Shown piece after piece: positions 1 to 5,568 of a DNA stretch of 5,830 nucleotides. Position 1 is the first letter of the stretch, and the number at the start of each line of letters is the position of its first letter. Where the stretch lies: assembly GCA_937895315.1 (NCBI GenBank), contig CALAWM010000095.1:1-5830 (forward strand), written 5' to 3'. Origin of the DNA: an uncultured Caryophanales bacterium (GTDB lineage: Bacteria > Bacillota_I > Bacilli_A > RFN20 > CAG-826). A program made the position numbers and the translations under genes. The notes under the pieces are model-generated. The model saw only the letters and a list, made by a program, of their open reading frames with translations, was not told the DNA's origin and ran no database searches.

Positions 1-1
1 G

Positions 2-100
2 CCAATGGGCATTACCAAACAAGAATTTAAAACAAAACGCCGCGAGATGAAAAAGTGGCGGAAAACCTACGACGCCAATCAACCAATTACTTGGGATTAA
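2..100 (+). CDS. C-terminal end of an unidentified basic protein (partial)
   Basis: An open frame enters from the left edge and ends at TAA 98-100, giving the last 32 residues of a protein that starts outside the window. The tail reads PMGITKQEFKTKRREMKKWR and continues to a final TWD. It is rich in Lys and Arg, has two Trp residues encoded by TGG and contains no membrane segment. I do not recognise the family, and the fragment is too short to assign a function. Codon choice resembles that of the genes downstream. About 105 bases without a gene follow before the next start, with a promoter-like box between, so this gene probably belongs to a separate upstream transcription unit. That the frame is coding is inferred from the absence of stops and the plausible amino-acid composition. 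Confidence 0.55.
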   Translation, partial: PMGITKQEFKTKRREMKKWRKTYDANQPITWD

Positions 101-167
101 TATTTTTTAGCCACTATTGCCAGTAGTAAATAGCCTTTTAAAACTATCGTTATTTTATACTTTATAG

Positions 168-173
168 TATAAT
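168..173 (+). promoter_or_regulatory. Predicted -10 box for the 2H-phosphoesterase operon
   Basis: A perfect TATAAT lies at 168-173, inside the locally AT-rich stretch from 150 to 175 and 32 bases before the ATG at 206. No good TTGACA-like -35 is visible at 16-18 bases upstream. A second -10-like hexamer, TATACT, lies at 156-161. Transcription would start near 180, leaving a leader of about 26 nt that contains the ribosome binding site. This is a sequence-based prediction only. Confidence 0.5.
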
Positions 174-191
174 GACTATGAATCCATTTCC

Positions 192-198
192 AAGGAGG
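192..198 (+). promoter_or_regulatory. Strong ribosome binding site (AAGGAGG)
   Basis: AAGGAGG is a near-perfect anti-16S match and ends 7 nt before the ATG at 206, which is ideal spacing and fixes that start. It is by far the strongest site in the left operon. The following three genes have weak sites and overlap or abut their neighbours, consistent with ribosomes loading here and translation being coupled downstream. Confidence 0.85.
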
Positions 199-205
199 AC
201 TATCT

Positions 206-745
206 ATGCCAGTTGAATTAAAAGACTTCTTCGTTATCTTAGTGCTTGATGATGACACATCGCTCAAAGTTCGAACATTAAAACTAACGGACAAAGATTT
301 TAAAGTCCCTTACCGGAATTTCTACCCGCATATTAATATTGGTCGCTTCCTTGACGCTGATAAACATCAAGTTATTAAAGCCATTAAAAAAGTATCAAGA
401 CTTACCAATCCTTTTGAAATTGATGTTAATAATGTGGAAATGTTAACCGAATACTTAATGGTTTTAACCTTTGAAGAAAATAAAAAATTAAATCTTGTTC
501 ATGAAAAAATTCATGAATATACTCCATATGAATCCGATGACTGGACAAGTCCTACTTCTGGTAAATTTGTGCCCCATATTTCGATATATTACAACCCTGG
601 TGAAGACGTGCGGGAAATGCATGATCACTATCTCCACATCTTCAAACCATTTAAAGTTCGGGTCGTGGCTATTGAATTATCCGAATACGATGGTCAAAGT
701 TTTGTCGTAAGCCATCGTTATGAATTTAAAAAGAGATTAATCTAA
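206..745 (+). CDS. 2H phosphoesterase / 2'-5' RNA ligase-like protein
   Basis: This 179-residue soluble protein carries the two histidine motifs that define the 2H phosphoesterase superfamily (LigT, 2'-5' RNA ligases, cyclic phosphodiesterases). The first is PHINIGRF with His42 and the second is PHISIYYN with His124, about 80 residues apart and each in a predicted strand, as expected for the two-lobed fold. Family members act on 2'-5' or 2',3'-cyclic phosphate bonds in RNA or nucleotides; the substrate here is unknown. The second motif is canonical H-x-S. In the first, the usual Thr/Ser is Asn44, so phosphate contacts may differ. Length is typical of the family. The start is well supported by AAGGAGG seven bases upstream. 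It is the first gene of a four-gene unit and ends 2 nt before the MazG-like gene, suggesting a shared RNA/nucleotide housekeeping role (inference). Superfamily assignment is fairly sure; the specific activity is not. Confidence 0.82.
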   Translation: MPVELKDFFVILVLDDDTSLKVRTLKLTDKDFKVPYRNFYPHINIGRFLDADKHQVIKAIKKVSRLTNPFEIDVNNVEMLTEYLMVLTFEENKKLNLVHEKIHEYTPYESDDWTSPTSGKFVPHISIYYNPGEDVREMHDHYLHIFKPFKVRVVAIELSEYDGQSFVVSHRYEFKKRLI

Positions 746-747
746 TT

Positions 748-1098
748 ATGATTAGTGATGAAGTAATTGCAAAAATATTAGCCTTTCGAGATGAAAGAGA
801 CTGGCGACAATTTCATAATGGCAAAGATCTTGCCATTTCTTTAAATTTAGAAGCAAGTGAACTTTTAGAAATATTCCAATGGTCCGCGGACGATTTGGTG
901 GTCGAAGAAAAACTTGAAGCAATGAAGGAAGAACTCGCCGACATTATTATGTATGCCTTTTTATTCGCTGATAAATATAATATTGATTTAAATGATGTTC
1001 TCCTTAAAAAATTAGAAAAAAACGCTCTAAAATATCCTGTTAGCAAAGCTAAGGGCCGCAAAGATAAATATACGGAATTAAAAGATGGAAAAGAATAA
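748..1098 (+). CDS. MazG-like nucleotide pyrophosphohydrolase
   Basis: This 116-residue all-alpha protein belongs to the MazG / dUTPase-like NTP pyrophosphohydrolase superfamily. These enzymes cleave (d)NTPs to the monophosphate plus pyrophosphate and usually cleanse the pool of non-canonical nucleotides. The N-terminal block FRDERDWRQFHNGKDLA (residues 13-29) is typical of the single-domain group. The Mg-binding signature is intact: E35-x-x-E38 in LEASELLE and E62-x-x-D65 in EELADIIMY. The family's C-terminal block follows, with KNALKYPVSKAKGR at 91-104. Length matches the compact stand-alone form, which works as a dimer or tetramer. The ATG lies 2 nt after the stop of the phosphoesterase gene, with only a weak AAGAG upstream, so translation is probably coupled. 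The end overlaps the next gene by 14 nt. Preferred nucleotide is unknown. Confidence 0.92.
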   Translation: MISDEVIAKILAFRDERDWRQFHNGKDLAISLNLEASELLEIFQWSADDLVVEEKLEAMKEELADIIMYAFLFADKYNIDLNDVLLKKLEKNALKYPVSKAKGRKDKYTELKDGKE

Positions 1099-1324
1099 AA
1101 AACTTTTTAAAATATTAGGTATTATTCTTTTACTCATTGGCTTTACCTTTTTAGTGTTTGGTATCATTGATTTCTTTAAAGTAGCAATGATTAACGAAAG
1201 CAAATTACCAGGCGAACCAATTGAAAAACTTAATATAGTTTGGCCACTCCTTGCCACCCCCACCCTCTTCGGGGGCTTCTTCCTCTTTATTTTAGGTTTT
1301 GGAAAGAAAAAAGAATATGTTTAA
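1085..1324 (+). CDS. Small two-helix membrane protein, unknown function
   Basis: This 79-residue hydrophobic protein has two predicted transmembrane helices, about residues 8-30 and 50-72, joined by a polar loop of about 20 residues (INESKLPGEPIEKL). The N-terminus MEKNKK and the C-terminus GKKKEYV are both positively charged, so a hairpin with both ends in the cytoplasm is predicted. Gly-rich stretches (GIILLLIGF, LFGGFFLFILGFG) resemble short membrane proteins of Gram-positive bacteria, some of which carry an added zinc ribbon; none is present here. The ATG overlaps the end of the MazG-like gene by 14 nt and there is no good ribosome binding site, so expression probably depends on coupling. 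The end overlaps the pseudouridine synthase start by 8 nt. The position in the operon and intact frame support it as real. I cannot assign a function. Confidence 0.7.
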   Translation: MEKNKKLFKILGIILLLIGFTFLVFGIIDFFKVAMINESKLPGEPIEKLNIVWPLLATPTLFGGFFLFILGFGKKKEYV

Positions 1325-2216
1325 AAGAAACGAAAAAACACAAAACAAGACAAGGGCATTTAATGTTAAAGAAAAAGGTGAGTTACTAAACTTTCTTTTA
1401 ACAATCCCGGGTTACTCGCGGAATAATATTAAAAGTCTATTATCCCGGAAGCAAGTATTAGTAAATGATGTCCCGGTTAGTCAATTTGACTTTGTTGTAT
1501 ATTGCGGAGACGAAATAAAAATTACACCTTTTATGAATAAAAGAGTAACTGCCACCAGAGGTAGTCGCCTAAAAGTTATCTTTGAAAACGATGAAATTAT
1601 TGTTATTAATAAACCAAGTGATTTACTGACCATTGCCACTGATAAAGAAAAAGTTCATACAGCATATCGGCTTGTTAATGAACATGTGCAAGCTAGTGAT
1701 AAAAACGCTAGAATCTTCATTGTTCACCGTCTTGATCAAGACACAAGCGGTGTTTTAATGTTTGCAAAAAGTGTAGAAATTCAAAACGCTTTTCAAAAGG
1801 TTTGGAATGATATCGTGACAAAAAGGGGTTATTTTGCAATTATTAAGGGATGCCCAAAGGAAGAAAAGGGTGTTATTAAGTCTTACTTACATAAATCAAA
1901 GACTAACGAAATGTATAGCGGACATCGCACCAAAACCGGAAAATTTGCCGAGACCCATTATCAAGTTACTAAAAAAGGTGAAATATATTCATTACTCGAT
2001 ATCAACATCCTTACCGGGCGGAAAAACCAAATTCGCGTTCATCTTAAAGACTTAGGATTCCCGATTGTCGGTGATAAAAAGTATGACGGGGAAAAGTCGC
2101 CAATTCAAAGACTTTGTCTTCACGCCTATGAACTTAAAGTTAAACATCCAATAAGTGGCAAACTGCTAAACTTTAAGGCGAATCCTCCCAAAGAATTTAA
2201 TGAAGTAGTGAAATAA
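1317..2216 (+). CDS. RluA-family RNA pseudouridine synthase with S4 domain
   Basis: This 299-residue enzyme converts specific uridines in rRNA or tRNA to pseudouridine. An N-terminal S4 RNA-binding domain spans about residues 17-75, with the SRNNIKSLLSRKQVLVN core. The catalytic domain contains the hallmark HRLDQDTSGVLMFAKS at 137-152, with catalytic Asp140. Conserved motifs also include VINKPSDLLT (96-105), RGYFAIIKG (170-178), TGRKNQIRVHL (233-243) and RLCLHAYEL (265-273). All are complete, and length is normal for RluD/RluA proteins. The residue after HRLD is Gln where Arg or Lys is common, a tolerated variant. I chose ATG 1317, with GGAAAG at 1301-1306 upstream. A TTG at 1299 would add six residues but has no site before it. 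It overlaps the small membrane gene by 8 nt and closes the operon. The target base cannot be read from sequence. Confidence 0.93.
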   Translation: MFKRNEKTQNKTRAFNVKEKGELLNFLLTIPGYSRNNIKSLLSRKQVLVNDVPVSQFDFVVYCGDEIKITPFMNKRVTATRGSRLKVIFENDEIIVINKPSDLLTIATDKEKVHTAYRLVNEHVQASDKNARIFIVHRLDQDTSGVLMFAKSVEIQNAFQKVWNDIVTKRGYFAIIKGCPKEEKGVIKSYLHKSKTNEMYSGHRTKTGKFAETHYQVTKKGEIYSLLDINILTGRKNQIRVHLKDLGFPIVGDKKYDGEKSPIQRLCLHAYELKVKHPISGKLLNFKANPPKEFNEVVK

Positions 2217-2236
2217 CTAGCAATTACGGGTTATTT
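2211..2236 (+). terminator. Weak hairpin after the pseudouridine synthase, possible terminator
   Basis: AAATAAC at 2211-2217 can pair with GTTATTT at 2230-2236, giving a 7-bp stem with one G-C pair and a 12-nt loop. The stem overlaps the stop codon at 2214-2216. The downstream bases (TCTCCC) do not form a clear T-run. It is the only inverted repeat at the end of this operon that could act as a terminator. The low G-C content of the stem makes this doubtful. Confidence 0.2.
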
Positions 2237-2258
2237 TCTCCCTAATTTATGATAAATT
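2228..2258 (+). promoter_or_regulatory. Predicted promoter of the P-loop protein, with shared upstream element
   Basis: GGG (2228-2230), nine bases, then CCCTAATTTATG (2240-2251) form an element repeated with the same spacing at 3991-4014. In the other copy the TG of TTTATG begins an extended -10 (TGtTATAAT). The aligned bases here are TGaTAAATT, placing the -10 at 2253-2258 and the transcript start near 2265. An alternative -10, TATGAT at 2248-2253, would start transcription near 2260. No convincing -35 is visible. Confidence 0.45.
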
Positions 2259-2260
2259 AG
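2242..2260. promoter_or_regulatory. Perfect 19-nt palindrome, operator-like, next to the start codon
   Basis: CTAATTTATGATAAATTAG is an exact inverted repeat: two 9-base arms around a central G. It covers the whole predicted -10 region and ends 4 bases before the ATG at 2265. Size and symmetry fit a dimeric repressor site. In RNA the arms could also fold, but with a 1-nt loop only after opening base pairs, and no T-run follows, so a terminator role is less likely. The corresponding sequence at 4005-4023 is only partly symmetric. Confidence 0.5.
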
Positions 2261-2264
2261 AAGC

Positions 2265-3944
2265 ATGGGGAGAATTATTTTAAATACAGAAAAACACATT
2301 CATATACATTTTGATCTTAAAGATAATGATAAGGTCTCTTTTCTATACTCCAAAAACTTTGAATTATTAGTGAGAACTTTTCTACGTAAACTAAGAGACA
2401 CTAACAATATTATCTTGAATGATTTAAAAGGATTAACTATTGATAATTTTGTTGAGTTTTATCAAATGCTTGAAAAGTATGAATTGAAAACGGTTTTAAA
2501 AAGAGTTAATAAAATTAACGCACTCCATATTCCTTCATTATTAGCGTTCACCGAGTCCTTCTTTTCCTATTGGCGGAGTTTAGAGCGATACGGCTTTATA
2601 AGTGAAGATATTAGTGACGACAAAGTCATTGATAAAAACATTAAGTTCAATAGTGAGATTAATTCAATATATCAAAACATTATTCGTAAACTTAAAGACG
2701 GGAATAGTAATGTATATAATGCTCCAAACCCAGGACTTAATGCATTGATGGTGACATCATCCTATGCTTTCAAAAATAAAGACTACAATTTAGTAAATAA
2801 TATTTCTTTTGTCACAAAAGTAATTATTAATACTCCATTTTTCGTCACAACGAAAAGCAGTGTACGCCGCGGAACATTTAAACCCTTAACCTTTTCTTAT
2901 AATCCGCTTAAAGATTTAAAAATAAATAAGAATAACTTTTATGGCGTCGCCTTAAAGGTCGGAACCCTTTTAGCGTTTATTTATGTGCACCGTGATTATG
3001 TTGTCCACCTTGTTGCCCTCACAAGCATTTATGAAGTAATCGACATCAATAAAATAAATAATCAAAAACCTGACCTCTTCTTTATCTACGGAGTGGATGA
3101 TGATATGTTTGATTCAAAGTATTATCACGACACTCTTAACGATACTTTCCTTGGCTTTATGAGTGCGAATGAAGAAAACGACTACTTTGGCTATTTCAAA
3201 GACATGATTATGACCCTCCATAATTTATATATGGTGGTGCGTGATTTTTTACCAATCCCGGGGACATTGATTGAAATAAATATTAAACCAAATATTACGA
3301 AAAAAGTAATGTTTGTCGGTGATACGCAAAGCGGGAAATATGAAGTAATCGAAGCCCTTAATTTAATTACAAATGAAGAGATTAGTGATATTAAAGTAAT
3401 ATCTGATTCCTTTAGTGTCTTAAGATTAAATAATGATGAAACAGTTATTAACGGCACGGAAATCGGTGGTTTTCTTGAAAAAGATGCATTAAAGGCTGGG
3501 TATGGTTATAGTGATATTGACCGAGCCATAATTATGAATCCCACTGGTCAAAGTCCAAAATATGTTCTCCCATTAAATTCTTATAATTATATAAGCGATA
3601 ATCATCATGTTGATTTAATTCTCTATATGAATAATTATGAAAATAAAGACGGTCTTAAAATCTTTTTAAAACCAGAAGACGCTACTTATGTATTTAAAAA
3701 AGGTACGAAGAAAGTAATTAATCAAAACGGCGAAGAAAAGGAAGTTAACTTACACTTTGCAAACCCTTTAACTATCCCACAATATAAAGTTAAGATTGAT
3801 GCCCTCATTAATAAATTATTCAAAGAACTAGATAATAACGGGGTATTTCTTGGTGAGATGTATACGAAATTATTTGTGCCAAATGAAAATCTAAGAGGTA
3901 TTAATCTCGCCGCCTTAGCGTTATTAAAGTTTCTTGAACAATAA
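2265..3944 (+). CDS. Unknown protein with P-loop, possible HPr kinase / PEPCK-like fold
   Basis: This 559-residue protein has no signal peptide and no clear membrane helix. I do not recognise the family. The first 330 residues are mixed alpha/beta without known motifs. From about 335 a nucleotide-binding pattern appears: a strand then GDTQSGKY at 352-359, close to the Walker A form GxxxxGK[ST] but with Tyr359 in the last position. Next come a strand ending VISDSFSVLRL (378-388, Asp381), INGTEIGGFLEKDALKAGYG (395-414), NPTGQSPKYVLPL (425-437) and HVDLILYMNNYEN (448-460). The order P-loop, then strand with Asp and a downstream Gly-rich loop, is like HPr kinase and PEP carboxykinase, so ATP binding is a reasonable but weak inference. 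The ATG has no ribosome binding site, and the predicted transcript starts at or just before it. It stands alone between two promoters, and its promoter resembles that of the transporter gene that follows. Confidence 0.85.
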   Translation: MGRIILNTEKHIHIHFDLKDNDKVSFLYSKNFELLVRTFLRKLRDTNNIILNDLKGLTIDNFVEFYQMLEKYELKTVLKRVNKINALHIPSLLAFTESFFSYWRSLERYGFISEDISDDKVIDKNIKFNSEINSIYQNIIRKLKDGNSNVYNAPNPGLNALMVTSSYAFKNKDYNLVNNISFVTKVIINTPFFVTTKSSVRRGTFKPLTFSYNPLKDLKINKNNFYGVALKVGTLLAFIYVHRDYVVHLVALTSIYEVIDINKINNQKPDLFFIYGVDDDMFDSKYYHDTLNDTFLGFMSANEENDYFGYFKDMIMTLHNLYMVVRDFLPIPGTLIEINIKPNITKKVMFVGDTQSGKYEVIEALNLITNEEISDIKVISDSFSVLRLNNDETVINGTEIGGFLEKDALKAGYGYSDIDRAIIMNPTGQSPKYVLPLNSYNYISDNHHVDLILYMNNYENKDGLKIFLKPEDATYVFKKGTKKVINQNGEEKEVNLHFANPLTIPQYKVKIDALINKLFKELDNNGVFLGEMYTKLFVPNENLRGINLAALALLKFLEQ

Positions 3945-3960
3945 TCCAAAAATAACCCAT

Positions 3961-3977
3961 ATTTATAAAATATAAAT
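3961..3977. repeat. AT-only inverted repeat between transcription units
   Basis: ATTTATA-AAA-TATAAAT is a perfect 7-bp inverted repeat with a 3-nt loop, 17 bases after the stop of the P-loop protein and 14 bases before the GGG of the next promoter element. It has no G-C pair and no T-run after it, so it is a poor intrinsic terminator. It could be an AT-rich UP-like or protein-binding element, or merely a product of composition. Confidence 0.4.
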
Positions 3978-3990
3978 AATTCATGCAAAA

Positions 3991-4021
3991 GGGCTTAATT
4001 TACCCTAATTTATGTTATAAT
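3991..4021 (+). promoter_or_regulatory. Extended -10 promoter for the DUF1538 / P-II operon
   Basis: A perfect TATAAT at 4016-4021 is preceded by TG plus one base at 4013-4015, forming an extended -10 (TGtTATAAT). No close TTGACA match is present; GCTTAA at 3993-3998 sits at 17 bp. The upstream part carries the GGG-N9-CCCTAATTTATG element also found before the P-loop gene at 2228-2251. TAATTTA occurs twice, at 3996-4002 and 4006-4012, ten bases apart (one helical turn). Transcription is predicted to start near 4028, giving a leader of about 29 nt. Confidence 0.6.
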
Positions 4022-4040
4022 TACCTAGTATTAATCGCTG

Positions 4041-4046
4041 AAAGGA
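4041..4046 (+). promoter_or_regulatory. Ribosome binding site that favours a GTG start
   Basis: AAAGGA at 4041-4046 is only one base from the ATG at 4048, too close for initiation there, but ten bases from the in-frame GTG at 4057, within the workable range. The site therefore argues for GTG 4057 as the true start of the transporter. ATG 4048 would add only three residues (MIN). Confidence 0.6.
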
Positions 4047-4056
4047 CATGATAAAC

Positions 4057-5568
4057 GTGAAATTTCTCCGTTACTTAAAAGAAGTATTTATCTCAAGCTT
4101 GCCGCTCTTAGCAATCATTGTGCTAGTAACGGCTTTTATATTTCCTGTAACGGACAGTGAACAAATCATGCAATTAGTCGTTGGTTATGTCGGTGTTGTC
4201 ATCGGCCAAGCGATTTTTTTAGTAGGTCTTGACTATAGTGTTTTACCAATAGGCAACTTAATTGGTAGTTCGATTGCCAAACTTAAAAAAATGGCCTTCA
4301 TTTTAATGGTTGCCTTCCTCTTTAGTTTACTAGCAACGATTGCCGAACCAGGTATTACCGTTTTAGCCGCGCAAGTAAGCGGGGTTAGTGATAAGATCAA
4401 CGCTCCATTATTTATCTTTATTGTTAGTTTTGGTTTAGGGATATTAACCGCTTTAGCCGTATATCGTTTAGTTAAAAACATTAGCATGAAGAAAATTTTC
4501 TTCTTCTTTTATTTGGCGCTAATTATCATTATCTTCCTTGTTCCTAATGAATTCCAAGCCTTAGGTTTTGACGCAAGCGGGGCCGCCACTGGCGCAATTA
4601 GTGTCCCCTTTGTCCTCGCCTTAGGGGTCGGGTTATCACACTCCATTGGGCACAGCAAATCAACCGAAGAAAGTTTTGGGATTGTCGGTATTGCAGCGAT
4701 TGGGCCAATCATTACCGTTTATATCTACGGATTAATTGTTGGTAATTCCACCACATTAACCCCATATACTCCCGGAAATATTACTTTTGCTGATTCATTA
4801 CTTAATAATTTACCGGCAGTTGCTCTCGCTGTATTTCCACTTGTACTTATATTTTTAATTTACCAAGCATTCTTTATTAAATTACCAAGACGAAAAGTAT
4901 TACAAATATTACTGGCGACGATTGTTGTCTTTGTTGGTTTATATATCTTCATCGTGGCTACCGATTACGGTTTAGCTTTTGCCGGAAGTTATATTGGCCG
5001 GGAATTTATGAAATCACAAACGTATCAAATCATCTTATTACCGTTATCATTTGTCTTAGGGTTTGCAATTACCTTAAGTGAACCATCAGTTGTTGTCTTT
5101 TCACAACAAGTTGATGAAATTACCTCCGGAAGTATTTCCAAGAACGTTATTAAGTTTGCCCTTGGTATTTCCGTTGGGTTTGCCGCCTTACTCGGGGTCA
5201 TTAAAGTAATTACCGGTTTATCGATCTTATGGTTTGTCGTACCTTTATATGTAATGGCGGTTGGTTTAATTTACTTTACTCCGACGTTATTCGTTGGCTT
5301 AGCATTTGATGGGGGAACAGTTAGTGCTGGGGCCATTACAAGTGCCTTTTTAACCCCCTTAACGTTAGGGGCAAGCCAAGCATTGGGCTATGAAAACATT
5401 CTTACCACTGGCTTAGGTATTTTAGCCTTTATCAGTGTTATGCCGCGGATTGTCGTGCAAATCCTTGGTATTATTTACAACTACCGCACATCAAGACAAG
5501 TCGTTGAATACGAAGATATCGAATTTGATGATGATGAAACAGAGGAGGGCGAAACTAGTGGGACATAA
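4057..5568 (+). CDS. DUF1538 family membrane transporter, internally duplicated (UmpAB-like)
   Basis: This protein of about 503 residues is a polytopic membrane protein with roughly 11-12 hydrophobic helices. It carries both halves of the DUF1538 family. The signature Ala/Ser-Glu-Pro loop occurs twice, in TIAEPGITVLAAQV (from about 94) and TLSEPSVVVFSQQV (from about 339). The second signature also occurs twice, in GFDASGAATGAISVPFVLAL (170-189) and AFDGGTVSAGAITSAFLTPL (416-435). Both pairs are about 245 residues apart, showing a tandem internal repeat. DUF1538 members UmpA/UmpB are, to my knowledge, reported as a paired Na+(Li+,K+)/H+ antiporter; transfer to this protein is inference. The glutamates of the EP motifs are candidate ion-binding residues. 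A cytoplasmic-type acidic tail (EYEDIEFDDDETEE) ends the protein. GTG 4057 is preferred because AAAGGA lies ten bases upstream. Its last 11 nt overlap the P-II-like gene, so the two are surely cotranscribed. Confidence 0.9.
   Translation: MKFLRYLKEVFISSLPLLAIIVLVTAFIFPVTDSEQIMQLVVGYVGVVIGQAIFLVGLDYSVLPIGNLIGSSIAKLKKMAFILMVAFLFSLLATIAEPGITVLAAQVSGVSDKINAPLFIFIVSFGLGILTALAVYRLVKNISMKKIFFFFYLALIIIIFLVPNEFQALGFDASGAATGAISVPFVLALGVGLSHSIGHSKSTEESFGIVGIAAIGPIITVYIYGLIVGNSTTLTPYTPGNITFADSLLNNLPAVALAVFPLVLIFLIYQAFFIKLPRRKVLQILLATIVVFVGLYIFIVATDYGLAFAGSYIGREFMKSQTYQIILLPLSFVLGFAITLSEPSVVVFSQQVDEITSGSISKNVIKFALGISVGFAALLGVIKVITGLSILWFVVPLYVMAVGLIYFTPTLFVGLAFDGGTVSAGAITSAFLTPLTLGASQALGYENILTTGLGILAFISVMPRIVVQILGIIYNYRTSRQVVEYEDIEFDDDETEEGETSGT
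5542..5548 (+). promoter_or_regulatory. Strong ribosome binding site inside the transporter gene
   Basis: GAGGAGG lies within the acidic-tail codons of the DUF1538 gene and ends 9 nt before the GTG at 5558. It decides this GTG as the start of the P-II-like protein. Its strength suggests that the small protein is made at least as efficiently as the transporter, fitting a trimeric regulator. Confidence 0.8.

Noticed and set aside
113..133. Short inverted repeats (ACTA/TAGT and CTATT/AATAG) after the first stop codon, as a terminator
   Set aside because: Stems are only 4-5 bp, almost all A-T, mutually exclusive, and no T-run follows at the right distance.
495..710. Open frame within the 2H phosphoesterase gene in another reading frame
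   Set aside because: It lies entirely inside a conserved gene, has no own ribosome binding site and its translation shows no recognisable motif.
1299..1316. TTG at 1299 as the start of the pseudouridine synthase
   Set aside because: It has no ribosome binding site upstream and adds only six residues outside the S4 domain; the GGAAAG at 1301-1306 better serves the ATG at 1317.
3990..4006. AGGG/CCCT hairpin as a terminator for the P-loop gene
   Set aside because: The stem is only 4 bp with a 9-nt loop and is not followed by a T-run. The same GGG-N9-CCC spacing upstream of the other promoter suggests a promoter role instead.
4048..4050. ATG 4048 as the start of the DUF1538 protein
   Set aside because: The only ribosome binding site, AAAGGA, ends one base before it, which is too close. 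GTG 4057 has workable spacing. It remains possible, and changes only three residues.
4233..4712. Antisense open frames inside the DUF1538 gene
   Set aside because: They lie opposite a strongly supported membrane protein, have no ribosome binding site I can see and encode low-plausibility basic peptides; they mirror the codon bias of the sense gene.
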